Source: Pseudomonas inefficax (lineage in GTDB: Bacteria; Pseudomonadota; Gammaproteobacteria; Pseudomonadales; Pseudomonadaceae). From it: a DNA stretch of 64,000 nucleotides. This document shows, piece after piece, positions 52,588 through 61,554 of this stretch. Within the stretch, counting starts at the first letter, position 1, and every line of letters begins with the position of its first letter. The position numbers were made by a program, and so were the translations under genes. The stretch is from assembly GCF_900277125.1 (NCBI RefSeq), contig NZ_OPYN01000164.1, positions 1-64,000 of the forward strand, given 5' to 3'. The notes beneath the pieces were generated by a model that saw only the letters and a list, made by a program, of their open reading frames with translations, had not been told where the DNA came from and did no database searches.

Positions 52588-53717
52588 GACAGGTTTTCCT
52601 TGTGGTGGTTGGGCTGAAAACGGTTGATGGAAAAGGCCGCCAGGCTGATTGCCGGTGCGCCGTGCACCACGCATTGCGCCAATGCTTCACCGGCAGCCGG
52701 GCCTATCTGGAAGCCGGCACCGGCAAAGCCGAAGCCATGCAGCAGGCCAGGCTGGTGCAGGCTGGGGCCGAGCACCGGTTCGTCATCGGGCAGGTAGCCC
52801 TCGGTGCCGCTCCAGGTACGAATGGCCTGGGCGCCGGCCAGTGCCGGGTACAGTTCGGTGGCGTTGCGCAGGATGTCGAGTACTGCGGCCTGGCCTGGGC
52901 GTGCAGTGGTCGGGGTCAGGGCAAAACCGCGCCCGCCGCCCAGCACGCAGTTGCCACGCGCCACCTGGCGGGCATAGATGCCGCCGCCTTCGACCCCGGT
53001 ACTGGCGGTCATGAACAGCGGCAGCGGCTCGGTGACCAGCATGGCTGGGTGGGCCGCGGTCAGCGGCACCGGCTCGCCGAACCGCTCGGCCAGTTGCGCC
53101 GACCAGGCGCCGGCGCAATTCAACAGCCAGGGCGCCTTGAAGCCTTGGCCGCTGCTGGTGTGTACGCTGAAGCGGTGGCCGTCGTGTCCCACCTCCAGCA
53201 CCTTGCACTGCTCATGCACCTGGGCGCCGCTGCGCCTGGCCGCCTGGGCGAAGGCCGGTGACACCAGCCGTGGGTTGGCATGGCCGTCCTCGGGGCAGTA
53301 CGAGGCGCCGACGGCGATATCGCCCACCCAGGGGAAGCGCTGGCGCAGTTCGCGTCGTTCAAGCAATTGCAGGCGCAGGTCAAAAGCCTGGGTGCGCCGG
53401 GCATAGGCCTTCAAGGCATCGAAGTCGGTTTCGCTGCGTGCCAGCTTCAGGTGGCCGCTGCGGGCGTATTCGCCATCGATGCCGATCCATTCGCGCAGAT
53501 TGCCCCAGATGGCATGGGCGCGCATCGACAGCGGCAACTGGGCCAACGAGCGGCCCTGGCGGCGCACACCGCCGTAGTTCACCCCGCTGGAATGCGAACC
53601 GCAGAAGTCGCGTTCCAGCAATGCCACTTGCCGACCAGCGCGGGCCAGGGCCAAGGCAGCGCTGCTGCCGACGATGCCGCCGCCGACGATGATGGCGTCC
53701 ACTTCGATCAGCTTCAT
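52584..53717 (-). CDS. FAD-dependent amino acid dehydrogenase subunit (DadA/HcnC/OoxB-like)
   Basis: 377 residues. FAD loop AIIVGGGIVGSSAALALARAG...ER at 8-36, SSGVNYGGVRRQGRS, and C-terminal GTEGYLPDDEPVLG with GFGFAGAGFQIGPAAGEALA. The D-amino acid oxidase fold is the catalytic subunit in opine oxidases, hydrogen-cyanide synthase and D-hydroxyproline dehydrogenase. ATGA overlaps on both sides. Together with the next two genes it should form a membrane-associated amine/imino acid dehydrogenase. Confidence 0.84.
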   Translation of the reverse strand: MKLIEVDAIIVGGGIVGSSAALALARAGRQVALLERDFCGSHSSGVNYGGVRRQGRSLAQLPLSMRAHAIWGNLREWIGIDGEYARSGHLKLARSETDFDALKAYARRTQAFDLRLQLLERRELRQRFPWVGDIAVGASYCPEDGHANPRLVSPAFAQAARRSGAQVHEQCKVLEVGHDGHRFSVHTSSGQGFKAPWLLNCAGAWSAQLAERFGEPVPLTAAHPAMLVTEPLPLFMTASTGVEGGGIYARQVARGNCVLGGGRGFALTPTTARPGQAAVLDILRNATELYPALAGAQAIRTWSGTEGYLPDDEPVLGPSLHQPGLLHGFGFAGAGFQIGPAAGEALAQCVVHGAPAISLAAFSINRFQPNHHKENLS

Positions 53718-55072
53718 GGTTTTATCTCCAGGCCGAAAGGCAGGGGCTTCACCGGTGCCTGGCCGCGCAGGCGCCCGACCTGGTCAATGGCCCGACCGCT
53801 TTCGCAGGCGATCAACTCGGCGGCAGCGGCACCACACACGCGGCCCTGGCAGCGGCCCATGCCGACTCGGCACATGGCCTTGACCCGGTTTATTTCCCAG
53901 TGGCCGGCACGCACGGTGGCGCGGATTTCCCCGGCGCTTACCTGCTCGCAGCGGCACACGGTGAGCTGGTCCGGGGCCTGCCGGGCCCACTGCTCGGGGA
54001 AAGGAAAGGCCTGCTCCAGCCCCTGGCGGAAGCGCAGCAGGGTGGCCAGGCGCTTTTGCAGTTGCTGCTGGCGCTGCGGGTTGCCGGGCTTGCCGAGGTC
54101 GGCCAGCAGTGTCAGGGCGGCCAGTTCTCCGCTCATCTCGGCACCGTCGGCACCGAGGATGCCAGCACCGTCGCCTGCCAGGTACACGCCGGGGCTGCTG
54201 GCCCGGCCCTGGGCATCACGTACTGGCAGCCAGGCGCGGTTGAGCACGTTCCAGGCGAACTGGCAACCCAGCAGGTCGGCCAGTTGGGTTTCACTGCGCA
54301 GCGCGTGGGCGAATGCCACGGCGTCGCACGGCAGGTCGTGTTGCTGGCCATCGTGCGACCAGCGCACACCGCTGGCGCGTTGATCGCCGTCGATACCCAG
54401 CAGGGTCACGCCCTGGTGCACCGGCACACCCTTGCGGGCCAGCCAGGCGCGGTAGTACAGGCCCTTGGCAAAGGTGCCCGGTTGCAGAAGCAGGCGTGGC
54501 AGGGCACGCACCTGGGCGCTGAAGGGTGAACTGTCGAGCACCGCGCTGACCGTGGCACCAGCCTTGGCGTACTGGTAGGCCACCAGGTACAGCAGCGGAC
54601 CGCTGCCGGCCAGCACCACCCGTTCACCGATCGCGCAGCCCTGGAACTTCAGCGCTATTTGCGCAGCGCCCAGGGTATAGACCCCAGGCAGAGTCCAGCC
54701 GGGTATCGGCAATACCCGGTCGGTGGCACCGGTGGCGACGATCACCCGGTCGAACGCCAGGCGGTCGGCCAGTCGACCCTGGTGCAGGGTGTCCAGCACC
54801 TGCTCCTCGGCGTTCCACACCAGGGTTTCGGGGCGATAGTCGATCTGCTCGCGCAACTGTTCAAGGGTGCTGTGCAGCGCCTGGGCCTTGCCGGCCTCGA
54901 AGCCATACAGAGATTTGGCCTGGCGGCGAAAGTTGGTTGGTTGCTGGCGGTAGATCTGCCCGCCGCCGCGACTGGCTTCGTCCAGCAGTACCGGGCGTAC
55001 GCCGTGGGCGACCAGGGTTTGCGCGGCGCGGATGCCGGCCGGGCCGGCGCCGATGATCACGATCGCACTCAT
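53714..55072 (-). CDS. NAD/FAD oxidoreductase subunit with BFD-type cluster (OoxA/HcnB-like)
   Basis: 452 residues from the ATG at 55072 (ATGA with the Fe-S gene). Two dinucleotide loops: IVIIGAGPAGIRAAQTL (4-20) and VVLAGSGPLLYLVAYQ, and a C-terminal BFD-like [2Fe-2S] domain with four cysteines in CRCEQ ... CRVGMGRCQGRVC. Matches the alpha subunit of opine oxidase/HcnB. Electron relay between the FAD subunit and the quinone pool is the family expectation. Confidence 0.85.
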   Translation of the reverse strand: MSAIVIIGAGPAGIRAAQTLVAHGVRPVLLDEASRGGGQIYRQQPTNFRRQAKSLYGFEAGKAQALHSTLEQLREQIDYRPETLVWNAEEQVLDTLHQGRLADRLAFDRVIVATGATDRVLPIPGWTLPGVYTLGAAQIALKFQGCAIGERVVLAGSGPLLYLVAYQYAKAGATVSAVLDSSPFSAQVRALPRLLLQPGTFAKGLYYRAWLARKGVPVHQGVTLLGIDGDQRASGVRWSHDGQQHDLPCDAVAFAHALRSETQLADLLGCQFAWNVLNRAWLPVRDAQGRASSPGVYLAGDGAGILGADGAEMSGELAALTLLADLGKPGNPQRQQQLQKRLATLLRFRQGLEQAFPFPEQWARQAPDQLTVCRCEQVSAGEIRATVRAGHWEINRVKAMCRVGMGRCQGRVCGAAAAELIACESGRAIDQVGRLRGQAPVKPLPFGLEIKP

Positions 55073-55377
55073 GGCTGGCGCCCCGGGTCGCGGGTCACGC
55101 AATGGCCTGGTTCCAGAAAGGTCGAGCAGGCGCGTACCCGGCGGCCATCCTGCAGGCGTACCCAGCAGTCCTGGCAGGCGCCCATCAGGCAAAAGCCGGC
55201 GCGTGGTTCGGCGCTGAAGTCGCTACCGCGCAGGTGCCCGGCATTGGTCAGGATCGCGGTCAGCAAAGTATCGCCGCTCATGCCTTTGGCCGGTTGGCCG
55301 TCGAGCAGGAAGGGCACAGGCTCGCGGTCGTGTTCGGCCACGCGCTTGAACAGGGGCATAGGGGCATTCCTTGTCAT
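55069..55377 (-). CDS. Small [2Fe-2S] protein (HcnA/gamma-subunit-like)
   Basis: 102 residues from the ATG at 55377, chosen for its four-base ATGA overlap with the permease stop; an internal ATG at 55359 is possible. Cysteines in GFCLMGACQDCWV and RACSTFL give the ferredoxin-like cluster. FLLDGQPAKGMSGDTLLTAIL resembles HcnA. Third component of the dehydrogenase. Confidence 0.83.
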   Translation of the reverse strand: MTRNAPMPLFKRVAEHDREPVPFLLDGQPAKGMSGDTLLTAILTNAGHLRGSDFSAEPRAGFCLMGACQDCWVRLQDGRRVRACSTFLEPGHCVTRDPGRQP

Positions 55378-56168
55378 TGCTTGCCCACCAGCACGCGGTC
55401 CAGGCCATACACACGGTCCAGGGCGACCATGGTCAGGGCCGTGACGGCGATCACCAGCGCCGAGACGGCGGCCATCATCGGGTCGATGGACTCGGTGGCG
55501 TATACGTACATGCGCACTGGCAGGGTCTGGGTGGCAGGCGAGGTGACGAAGATCGACAGGGTCACTTCATCGAAGCTGTTGATGAACGCCAGCAGCCAGC
55601 CGCCGGCCACGCCGGGCAGGATCATCGGCAGGGTGACCTTGCAGAACAGCGTGACCCGGCCAGCACCCAGGCTTTGCGCGGCCTGTTCGGCGCTGCGGTC
55701 GATGCCGATGGCTGCGGCCAGTACCAGGCGCAGCACATAGGGGGTGATCACCACGACATGGGCGAACACCAGCCAGGCGAAGCTGCCATTGACCCCCAGC
55801 AGGGCGAACAGCCGCAGCAAGGCCACACCCAGCACCAGGTGCGGGATGATGATCGGTGACAGCAGCAGGCCGTTGAGGAAGCCTTGGCCGGGGAAGCTGT
55901 AGCGGGTGATCGCCAGGCCCGCCGGCACGGCGATCAAGGTGGCCAGCGAGGCAGCCAGGGCCGCGAGTTTCAGGCTGTTGTAGAACGCATCGAGGAAATC
56001 GGCACGCTCGAACACAGCGCTGAACCAGCGCAGCGAGAAGCCGGCGGTGGGCAGGCTCAGGGTGTTTTCCGGGGTGAATGCCACCAGGCACACCACCACC
56101 AGCGGGGCGAGCATGAACAGCATCACCAGGGCGTGAAAGGACAGGGCCAGCGGGCCGTTACGGGTCAT
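55374..56168 (-). CDS. ABC transporter permease (PotC-like)
   Basis: 264 residues from the ATG at 56168 (GGAG nine bases before it; a TTG at 56183 would overlap the previous gene). About six segments; the EAA loop is EQAAQSLGAGRVTLFCKVTLP (about 165-185). It forms the channel with the other permease. Confidence 0.87.
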   Translation of the reverse strand: MTRNGPLALSFHALVMLFMLAPLVVVCLVAFTPENTLSLPTAGFSLRWFSAVFERADFLDAFYNSLKLAALAASLATLIAVPAGLAITRYSFPGQGFLNGLLLSPIIIPHLVLGVALLRLFALLGVNGSFAWLVFAHVVVITPYVLRLVLAAAIGIDRSAEQAAQSLGAGRVTLFCKVTLPMILPGVAGGWLLAFINSFDEVTLSIFVTSPATQTLPVRMYVYATESIDPMMAAVSALVIAVTALTMVALDRVYGLDRVLVGKQ

Positions 56169-56172
56169 CTGT

Positions 56173-57042
56173 TCAGACTCCAAGTGCGCGTTTGTAGCGG
56201 CGTTCGACCAGCCGGTTCCAGCTGAGCATCACCAGCAGGTTGATCAGCAGCAGGGCCACGGCGATGGTGGCGCCCATCGGCCAGTTCAGTTCGGCCAGGT
56301 ACTGGTCGTAGATCATGGTGGCGACCATCTTCAGCCGGCGCCCGCCCAGCAGGCCGGGGATGGCGAACGAGCTGGCGGCCAGGCCGAAGACGATCAACGT
56401 GCCCGACAGTACGCCGGGCATGATCTGTGGCAGCACGATGCGGCGGAACACCGTCCACTGGCTGGCGCCCAGCGATAGCGCAGCCTGCTCGGCGGCAGGG
56501 TCGAGCTTCTGCAGCGAGGTCCACACCGGGATGATCATGAACGGCAGCATCACGTGGACCAGGCCGATGATCACTGCAAAGGGCGTATACAGCAGCTTCA
56601 CCGGCTGCCCGCCGAGGGCAGTGATGCCCTGGTTGACCAGGCCGTCGGCGCCCAGCAGCAGGCTCCAGCCGAAGGCTCGCACCACCACCGAAATCAGCAA
56701 TGGGGTCAGCACCAGAATCAGGAAGATCGAGCGCCACGGCGCGCCCATGCGGCTGAGCACCAAGGCCTCGGGAATGCCGATCAGCACGCACAGCAGGGTG
56801 ACCAGGGCACTGATCCAGAAGGTGCGGAAAAAGATCTCGTAGTAGTAGGTGTCGGTCACCAGGCTCAGGTAATGGCCCAGGGTGTACTGGCCGGCCTGGA
56901 TACCACTGCTGTAGTCGAATGCGTTGAACGACAGCAGCACTGTCAGCCCCAGTGGCACTACCAGCAAGGCCAGGAACAACAGCAGCGCCGGGCTGCTGAG
57001 GCCATAGCCCCAGGCGCTGCTGCGCAGCTTTGCCGCGCTCAT
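56173..57042 (-). CDS. ABC transporter permease (PotB-like)
   Basis: 289 residues, six segments, EAA loop EQAALSLGASQWTVFRRIVLP (about 186-206). ATGA overlap with the ATPase gene upstream. Confidence 0.87.
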   Translation of the reverse strand: MSAAKLRSSAWGYGLSSPALLLFLALLVVPLGLTVLLSFNAFDYSSGIQAGQYTLGHYLSLVTDTYYYEIFFRTFWISALVTLLCVLIGIPEALVLSRMGAPWRSIFLILVLTPLLISVVVRAFGWSLLLGADGLVNQGITALGGQPVKLLYTPFAVIIGLVHVMLPFMIIPVWTSLQKLDPAAEQAALSLGASQWTVFRRIVLPQIMPGVLSGTLIVFGLAASSFAIPGLLGGRRLKMVATMIYDQYLAELNWPMGATIAVALLLINLLVMLSWNRLVERRYKRALGV

Positions 57043-58058
57043 GCCGCCACCTCGCCAGCATTCAGTACCCGCAGCAGGGCATCGTTCCAGTCCAGGCCGA
57101 CCTGTGTGCCTTCATCCAGCGGTCTGTTGCCGTCGTTGGCACGCACTACGGCCAGGTTGCCCAGGGCGGTGTCGACCCGATATAGCCATTGGCTGCCGAG
57201 GAAGTAGCGGCAGCTGATGCGGCCTGCGAGCTTGCCGCTACCGGCCGGGCCGAGGCTGATCTTTTCCGGGCGCAGGCTGAGGGTCAGCGGGCCCTGGGCA
57301 TTGGCCTGCGGTTGCCCGCCGGGGCCGATTGCGCCGCGCAGGCGGTTGGCCTTGCCGACAAAGTCGGAAATGAAGGGTGTGCCCGGGTGTTCGTAGAGGC
57401 GGTAGGGGTCATCGACCTGGGTGATGCGCCCGGCTTCCATCACCACTACCCGGTCGCTGATCGACAAGGCCTCGGCCTGGTCGTGGGTGACCATCAAGGT
57501 GGTGATGCCGACCTCGTTCTGGATGCGACATATCTCGAACTGCATTTCTTCACGCAGGTGGGCGTCCAGGTTGGACAGCGGTTCGTCCAGCAGCAACACC
57601 GGAGGTTCGATCACCAGTGCGCGGGCCAGGGCCACACGCTGGCGCTGGCCGCCGGAGAGCTCGCGTGGGTAGCGCTCGGCATGCTTGTCCAGGCGCACCA
57701 GCGCCAGGGCCTGGTCGACCCGGCGGGCGATCTCGGCGCTGGCCACCTTGCGCATGCGCAGGCCGAAGGCGACGTTGTCGCGTACGGTCATGTGCGGGAA
57801 CAGTGCGTAGCTCTGGAACACCACGCCCAGGCCTCGGCTGGCCGGCTTGGCGTGGGTGATGTCGCGGCCGTCGAGGACGATGCGACCGCTGGTGACCTCG
57901 ACGAAGCCGGCAATCATTTGCAGGGTGGTGGTCTTGCCGCAGCCCGAAGGGCCAAGCAGGGAGACGAACTCGCCTTTCTCGATGGCCAGTGACGAGCTGG
58001 CCACTGCCTCCGTGGCGCCATAGCGCTTGCAAAGATTTTCGATCAACAGAAAGGTCAT
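57039..58058 (-). CDS. ABC transporter ATP-binding subunit (PotA-like)
   Basis: 339 residues from the ATG at 58058 (GGAG site). Walker A GPSGCGKTTT (36-45), Q-loop VVFQSYALFPHMT, signature LSGGQRQRVALARALV, Walker B VLLLDEPLSNLDA, switch MVTHDQAEAL, then a TOBE domain (about 255-335; LSLRPEKISLG). First gene of the operon. Powers import. Confidence 0.9.
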   Translation of the reverse strand: MTFLLIENLCKRYGATEAVASSSLAIEKGEFVSLLGPSGCGKTTTLQMIAGFVEVTSGRIVLDGRDITHAKPASRGLGVVFQSYALFPHMTVRDNVAFGLRMRKVASAEIARRVDQALALVRLDKHAERYPRELSGGQRQRVALARALVIEPPVLLLDEPLSNLDAHLREEMQFEICRIQNEVGITTLMVTHDQAEALSISDRVVVMEAGRITQVDDPYRLYEHPGTPFISDFVGKANRLRGAIGPGGQPQANAQGPLTLSLRPEKISLGPAGSGKLAGRISCRYFLGSQWLYRVDTALGNLAVVRANDGNRPLDEGTQVGLDWNDALLRVLNAGEVAA

Positions 58059-58263
58059 GGCTGTGCTCCATCGCAAACGGAACCGGGGTCAACCGGCAGT
58101 TTCAGGGTGGGCAGAGCGCCAGCGGCAAAAGCAAAGCTTTTACGGACGTTGGCGCTCGCTTCTGTGGCGGCGGCCGATGTTGTGATATCGCCCTATGGAC
58201 CGGAGAGTAGGGCAATGATTAGGATGGCGACAAAGGGTAATTTCACTGAGTGACAGCTATTTT

Positions 58264-58289
58264 GAAATTATTCCGCTCAATGGAATTTC
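58264..58289. promoter_or_regulatory. Candidate IclR operator in the importer/IclR divergent region
   Basis: Nested inverted repeats: outer arms GAAATT (58264-58269) and AATTTC (58284-58289), inner arms ATTCC (58270-58274) and GGAAT (58282-58286). It is 17-43 bases before the IclR start. The GGAA/TTCC half-sites are typical of IclR operators. Confidence 0.45.
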
Positions 58290-58306
58290 TAAGGGTTGGA
58301 CGAAAG

Positions 58307-59134
58307 ATGGATTCCAATAAACGAAATGCGCAGGCCAAGGAAGTAGGTGTCAGTGCGGTGTCGCGATTGTTCGCCGTGTTGCGTGCGCTGGGAGAATGCG
58401 GCGGCGACGGCGAGAAGGTCAGCCAGCTGGCGCAGCGGGTTGGCCTGGCGCAGCCCACCACTCACCGCCTGCTGCGCAGCCTGATTGAAGAAGGCATGGT
58501 CGACCAGTGCGTGACCAGCAAGCGTTACCGGTTGAGCCTGGATTTCTTTGCCTTGGCGGCCAAGGCCGGGCAAGCCGGCAACCTGCGCGATGTGGTGCGC
58601 CCCAGCCTGCTGCGGCTGTCGGCGTCGCTGGGCGATTCGCTGTTCCTGCTGGCGCGCTCGGGGTTCGATGCGGTGTGCCTGGACCGCAGCGAAGGGCCAT
58701 ACCCGATCCGTACCTTCACTGGCGATATTGGCGGCCGTGTAGCTTTGGGAGTGGGGCAGGGCAGCCTGGCGATCCTGGCCTTCCTGCCGGAGGAGGAGCG
58801 CGACGAGGTGATCCGCTACAACCTGCCGCGGCTGAAGGATTTCCACCATTACGACGAAGTCATGCTGCGCGCCGAAATCGACAATGTGCGCAGCCTCGGC
58901 TATGCCGGGCGCAACACCGGAGTGCTCGATGGCATGGCCGGCCTGGCGGTGCCGATTCTCGATCGTAACGGCCATGCGGTGGCGGCCCTGAGCGTGGCGA
59001 CCATCAGCGACCGCCTGGGCCCCAACCGCATGCCGACCGTGGTGGCACTGCTCAAGCGCGAGGCGGCGGCGATTGGCGAGCGGGTCAACCCGTTCGACCC
59101 AGTGCTGCGCCGGCCTTCGCATGTGTTTGGTTAA
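58307..59134 (+). CDS. IclR-family regulator 3, of the importer-dehydrogenase operon
   Basis: 275 residues from ATG 58307; earlier in-frame starts (58250) lack a site. HTH at about 15-75 (VSQLAQRVGLAQPTTHRLLR contains the recognition helix) and an effector domain with TGDIGGRVALGVGQGSLAIL and VAALSVATISDRL. Divergent from the importer operon (248 bases between starts), therefore its probable repressor. Confidence 0.86.
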   Translation: MDSNKRNAQAKEVGVSAVSRLFAVLRALGECGGDGEKVSQLAQRVGLAQPTTHRLLRSLIEEGMVDQCVTSKRYRLSLDFFALAAKAGQAGNLRDVVRPSLLRLSASLGDSLFLLARSGFDAVCLDRSEGPYPIRTFTGDIGGRVALGVGQGSLAILAFLPEEERDEVIRYNLPRLKDFHHYDEVMLRAEIDNVRSLGYAGRNTGVLDGMAGLAVPILDRNGHAVAALSVATISDRLGPNRMPTVVALLKREAAAIGERVNPFDPVLRRPSHVFG

Positions 59135-59200
59135 GCCATTCCCATGGGTCCGCGGGCTATTATGGACGCAACTGTCTTGCCCCCTCAGGTTGCCTCATTG

Positions 59201-59294
59201 CCTGTAGGAGCAGCCTTGTGCTGCGAAGAGGCCATTACCGGCAAAGAGGATTTTTTGCCGTTCCGGCCTCTTCGCAGCACAAGGCTGCTCCTAC
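59201..59294. repeat. REP pair, inverted (TAGGAGCAGCCTTGTG type)
   Basis: CCTGTAGGAGCAGCCTTGTG and its inverse, with GAGGCC/GGCCTC inside, between the convergent IclR and exporter genes. The short gap around it holds nothing else recognisable. Confidence 0.8.
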
Positions 59295-59366
59295 TGATCC
59301 TGTGCATGCCCGGAAGTCGGTGTTCCCACAAGGGGCCGCGCACGCCAGAGGCGTGATGCGGTACAG

Positions 59367-61220
59367 CTATTCCATCGCCTCGACCACGCCCTGGTCCTCA
59401 CCCAGGAACCCGCCACTCTGGTGCTGCCACAAGCGTGCATAGGTACCTTTCTTCGCCAGCAGTTCCGCATGGGTGCCTTGCTCGATGATGCGCCCTTCAT
59501 CCATCACGATCAGCCGGTCCATGGCGGCAATCGTCGACAACCGGTGGGCGATGGCGATGACGGTCTTGCCTTGCATCATTTCATCCAGGCTTTCCTGAAT
59601 GGCCACTTCCACTTCCGAGTCCAGCGCACTGGTGGCTTCGTCCAGCAGCAGGATCGGCGCGTTCTTCAGCATCACCCGGGCAATGGCGATGCGCTGGCGC
59701 TGGCCACCAGACAGCTTGATGCCGCGCTCTCCCACCAAGGTGTCGTAACCGCTGTTGCCCTGGCGGTCGCTGAGCTGGCTGATGAAACCATCGGCCTGGG
59801 CATTGGCCGCAGCGGCGCGGATCTGCGCCTCGGTCGCATCGGGGCGGCCATAGGCGATGTTGTCGCGAATCGAGCGGTGCAGCAGCGAGGTGTCCTGGGT
59901 GACCATGCCGATGGCGCTGCGCAGGCTGTCCTGGGTGACCATGGCCACGTTCTGCCCGTCGATGCGGATTTCCCCTCGGTCCACGTCGTAGAAGCGCAGC
60001 AGCAGGTTGATCAAGGTGGACTTGCCGGCGCCGGAGCGGCCGACCAGGCCGACCTTTTCGCCCGCGCGGATGTGCAGGCTCAGGTCGTCGAGCACCTGGC
60101 GCTCGCCGTTGTAGTTGAAGCCGACCTTGTCGAAGCTCACCGCGCCCCCCTTGGTCACCAGCTCGGTGGCGCCCGGTGCATCCTTTACCTTGGGGCCGCG
60201 GGTGAGGGTAGCCATGCCGTCCTGCACGGTGCCGATGTTTTCGAACAGCGAGGTTATCTCCCACATGATCCAGTGGGACATGCCGTTGATACGCAAGGCC
60301 ATGGCGGTGATCGCCGCCACCGCCCCGGTGCCGACCTGGCCCTGGTGCCACAGCCACAGCGCATAGCCACCGGCGGCAATGATCAGGCCCACCACCAGCG
60401 CCTGGTTGACGATTTCGAACTGGCTGACCAGACGCATCTGGCGAAAACCGGTCTGTTTGAAGTCCTCCATGGCTGCGCGCGCGAAGTGCGCTTCGCGATT
60501 GGAGTGCGAGAACAGTTTCACCGTGGTGATGTTGGTGTAGGCGTCGGAAACCCGCCCGGTCATCGATGACCGGGCGTTGGCCTGTTCCTGGCCTACCTTG
60601 CTCAGGCGGGGCACGAAATACAGCATGGCCAGGCCGAACAGCACCACCCAGGCAATGAATGGCAGCATCAGCTTCAGGGCAAAGCCCCCGGCCAGGGCAA
60701 TGATCGCGATGAAGTACACGCCGATCCCGGGCAGGATCTCGATGATGGTGAACAACACATCGCGTACTGCCAACGCCGTCTGCATCACCTTGGTGGTGAC
60801 CCGGCCGGAAAACTCGTCAGAAAAGAACGACAGGCTCTGGCGCAGCATCAGCCGGTGAAAGTCCCAGCGCAGGCGCAGCGGCAAGTTGATCGCCAGTACC
60901 TGGTGCTGAAGCATGGTGCGCAGCGCCACCAACCCGATGCTGGCCAGCAGGACGATGCCGATGCCCCACAGCACCCGGGTTTCTTCGGCGCCGACGGCAC
61001 CGCCGGCCTGCCACGCCGAAAGCAGGTCCACAACCTGGCCGAGGAAGGCGAACAGCCAGGCTTCGTAGATCGATACCCCGGCACTGAGCAGTGCAAGCGC
61101 CAGGATGTAGCCGCGCGCGCCCCGGGTGCAGGCCCACATGAAGCGCAACAGGCCAAGCGGTGGCGGTGGTATCTCGTCAGGGGGGAAGGGGTCGAGCCAG
61201 CGCTCAAAGATACGAAACAT
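59367..61220 (-). CDS. ABC exporter, fused membrane and ATPase domains (MsbA/MDR-like)
   Basis: 617 residues from the ATG at 61220 (GGAG site). Six-segment exporter domain (about 30-330), with EFSGRVTTKVMQTA coupling region, and NBD (about 370-600): Walker A GLVGRSGAGKST, Q-loop VTQDTSLLHRSI, signature LSGGQRQRIAIARVML, Walker B ILLLDEATSALD, H-loop IAHRLSTI. Homodimeric lipid or drug flippase type; substrate unknown. Monocistronic. Confidence 0.88.
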   Translation of the reverse strand: MFRIFERWLDPFPPDEIPPPPLGLLRFMWACTRGARGYILALALLSAGVSIYEAWLFAFLGQVVDLLSAWQAGGAVGAEETRVLWGIGIVLLASIGLVALRTMLQHQVLAINLPLRLRWDFHRLMLRQSLSFFSDEFSGRVTTKVMQTALAVRDVLFTIIEILPGIGVYFIAIIALAGGFALKLMLPFIAWVVLFGLAMLYFVPRLSKVGQEQANARSSMTGRVSDAYTNITTVKLFSHSNREAHFARAAMEDFKQTGFRQMRLVSQFEIVNQALVVGLIIAAGGYALWLWHQGQVGTGAVAAITAMALRINGMSHWIMWEITSLFENIGTVQDGMATLTRGPKVKDAPGATELVTKGGAVSFDKVGFNYNGERQVLDDLSLHIRAGEKVGLVGRSGAGKSTLINLLLRFYDVDRGEIRIDGQNVAMVTQDSLRSAIGMVTQDTSLLHRSIRDNIAYGRPDATEAQIRAAAANAQADGFISQLSDRQGNSGYDTLVGERGIKLSGGQRQRIAIARVMLKNAPILLLDEATSALDSEVEVAIQESLDEMMQGKTVIAIAHRLSTIAAMDRLIVMDEGRIIEQGTHAELLAKKGTYARLWQHQSGGFLGEDQGVVEAME

Positions 61221-61554
61221 GCTTGTCTCCGGAAAATCAATTCTTGCCAGCCGATGGCCATGACCACAGCGATGCACGCGCTGTCGTTAAGCCCGGGCTT
61301 GGGCTGCAAGGCAGCCCGGTCAAGCCGGCAAACCTTAACTGACTGACACTGCCCCTACGGTTGTTGTTAACAAAACTTTGCAAATTATTACATTTCCGCT
61401 TGATTTCATTTTGCCTTGATGCTGTAGAATTGACGGGTTTTTATGTTGCTTGCTTGATTCGTCGTTTTTTTGACGAGCGTCATGAAGGCTCAGCGGCAGA
61501 TGAGTCAAAGTTACCCTTCAACCCGCTTCAATTTACTTTTGCAGGGCCAGTGTT
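61221..61554. other. AT-rich divergent promoter region between the exporter and bcsE
   Basis: No gene seen. It holds an AT-rich stretch with a -10-like TAGAAT (61425-61430; upstream TTGATT at 61400 is too far for a standard spacer) and the perfect palindrome TGACG-AG-CGTCA (61471-61482), which could be an operator for the cellulose operon. Confidence 0.45.
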
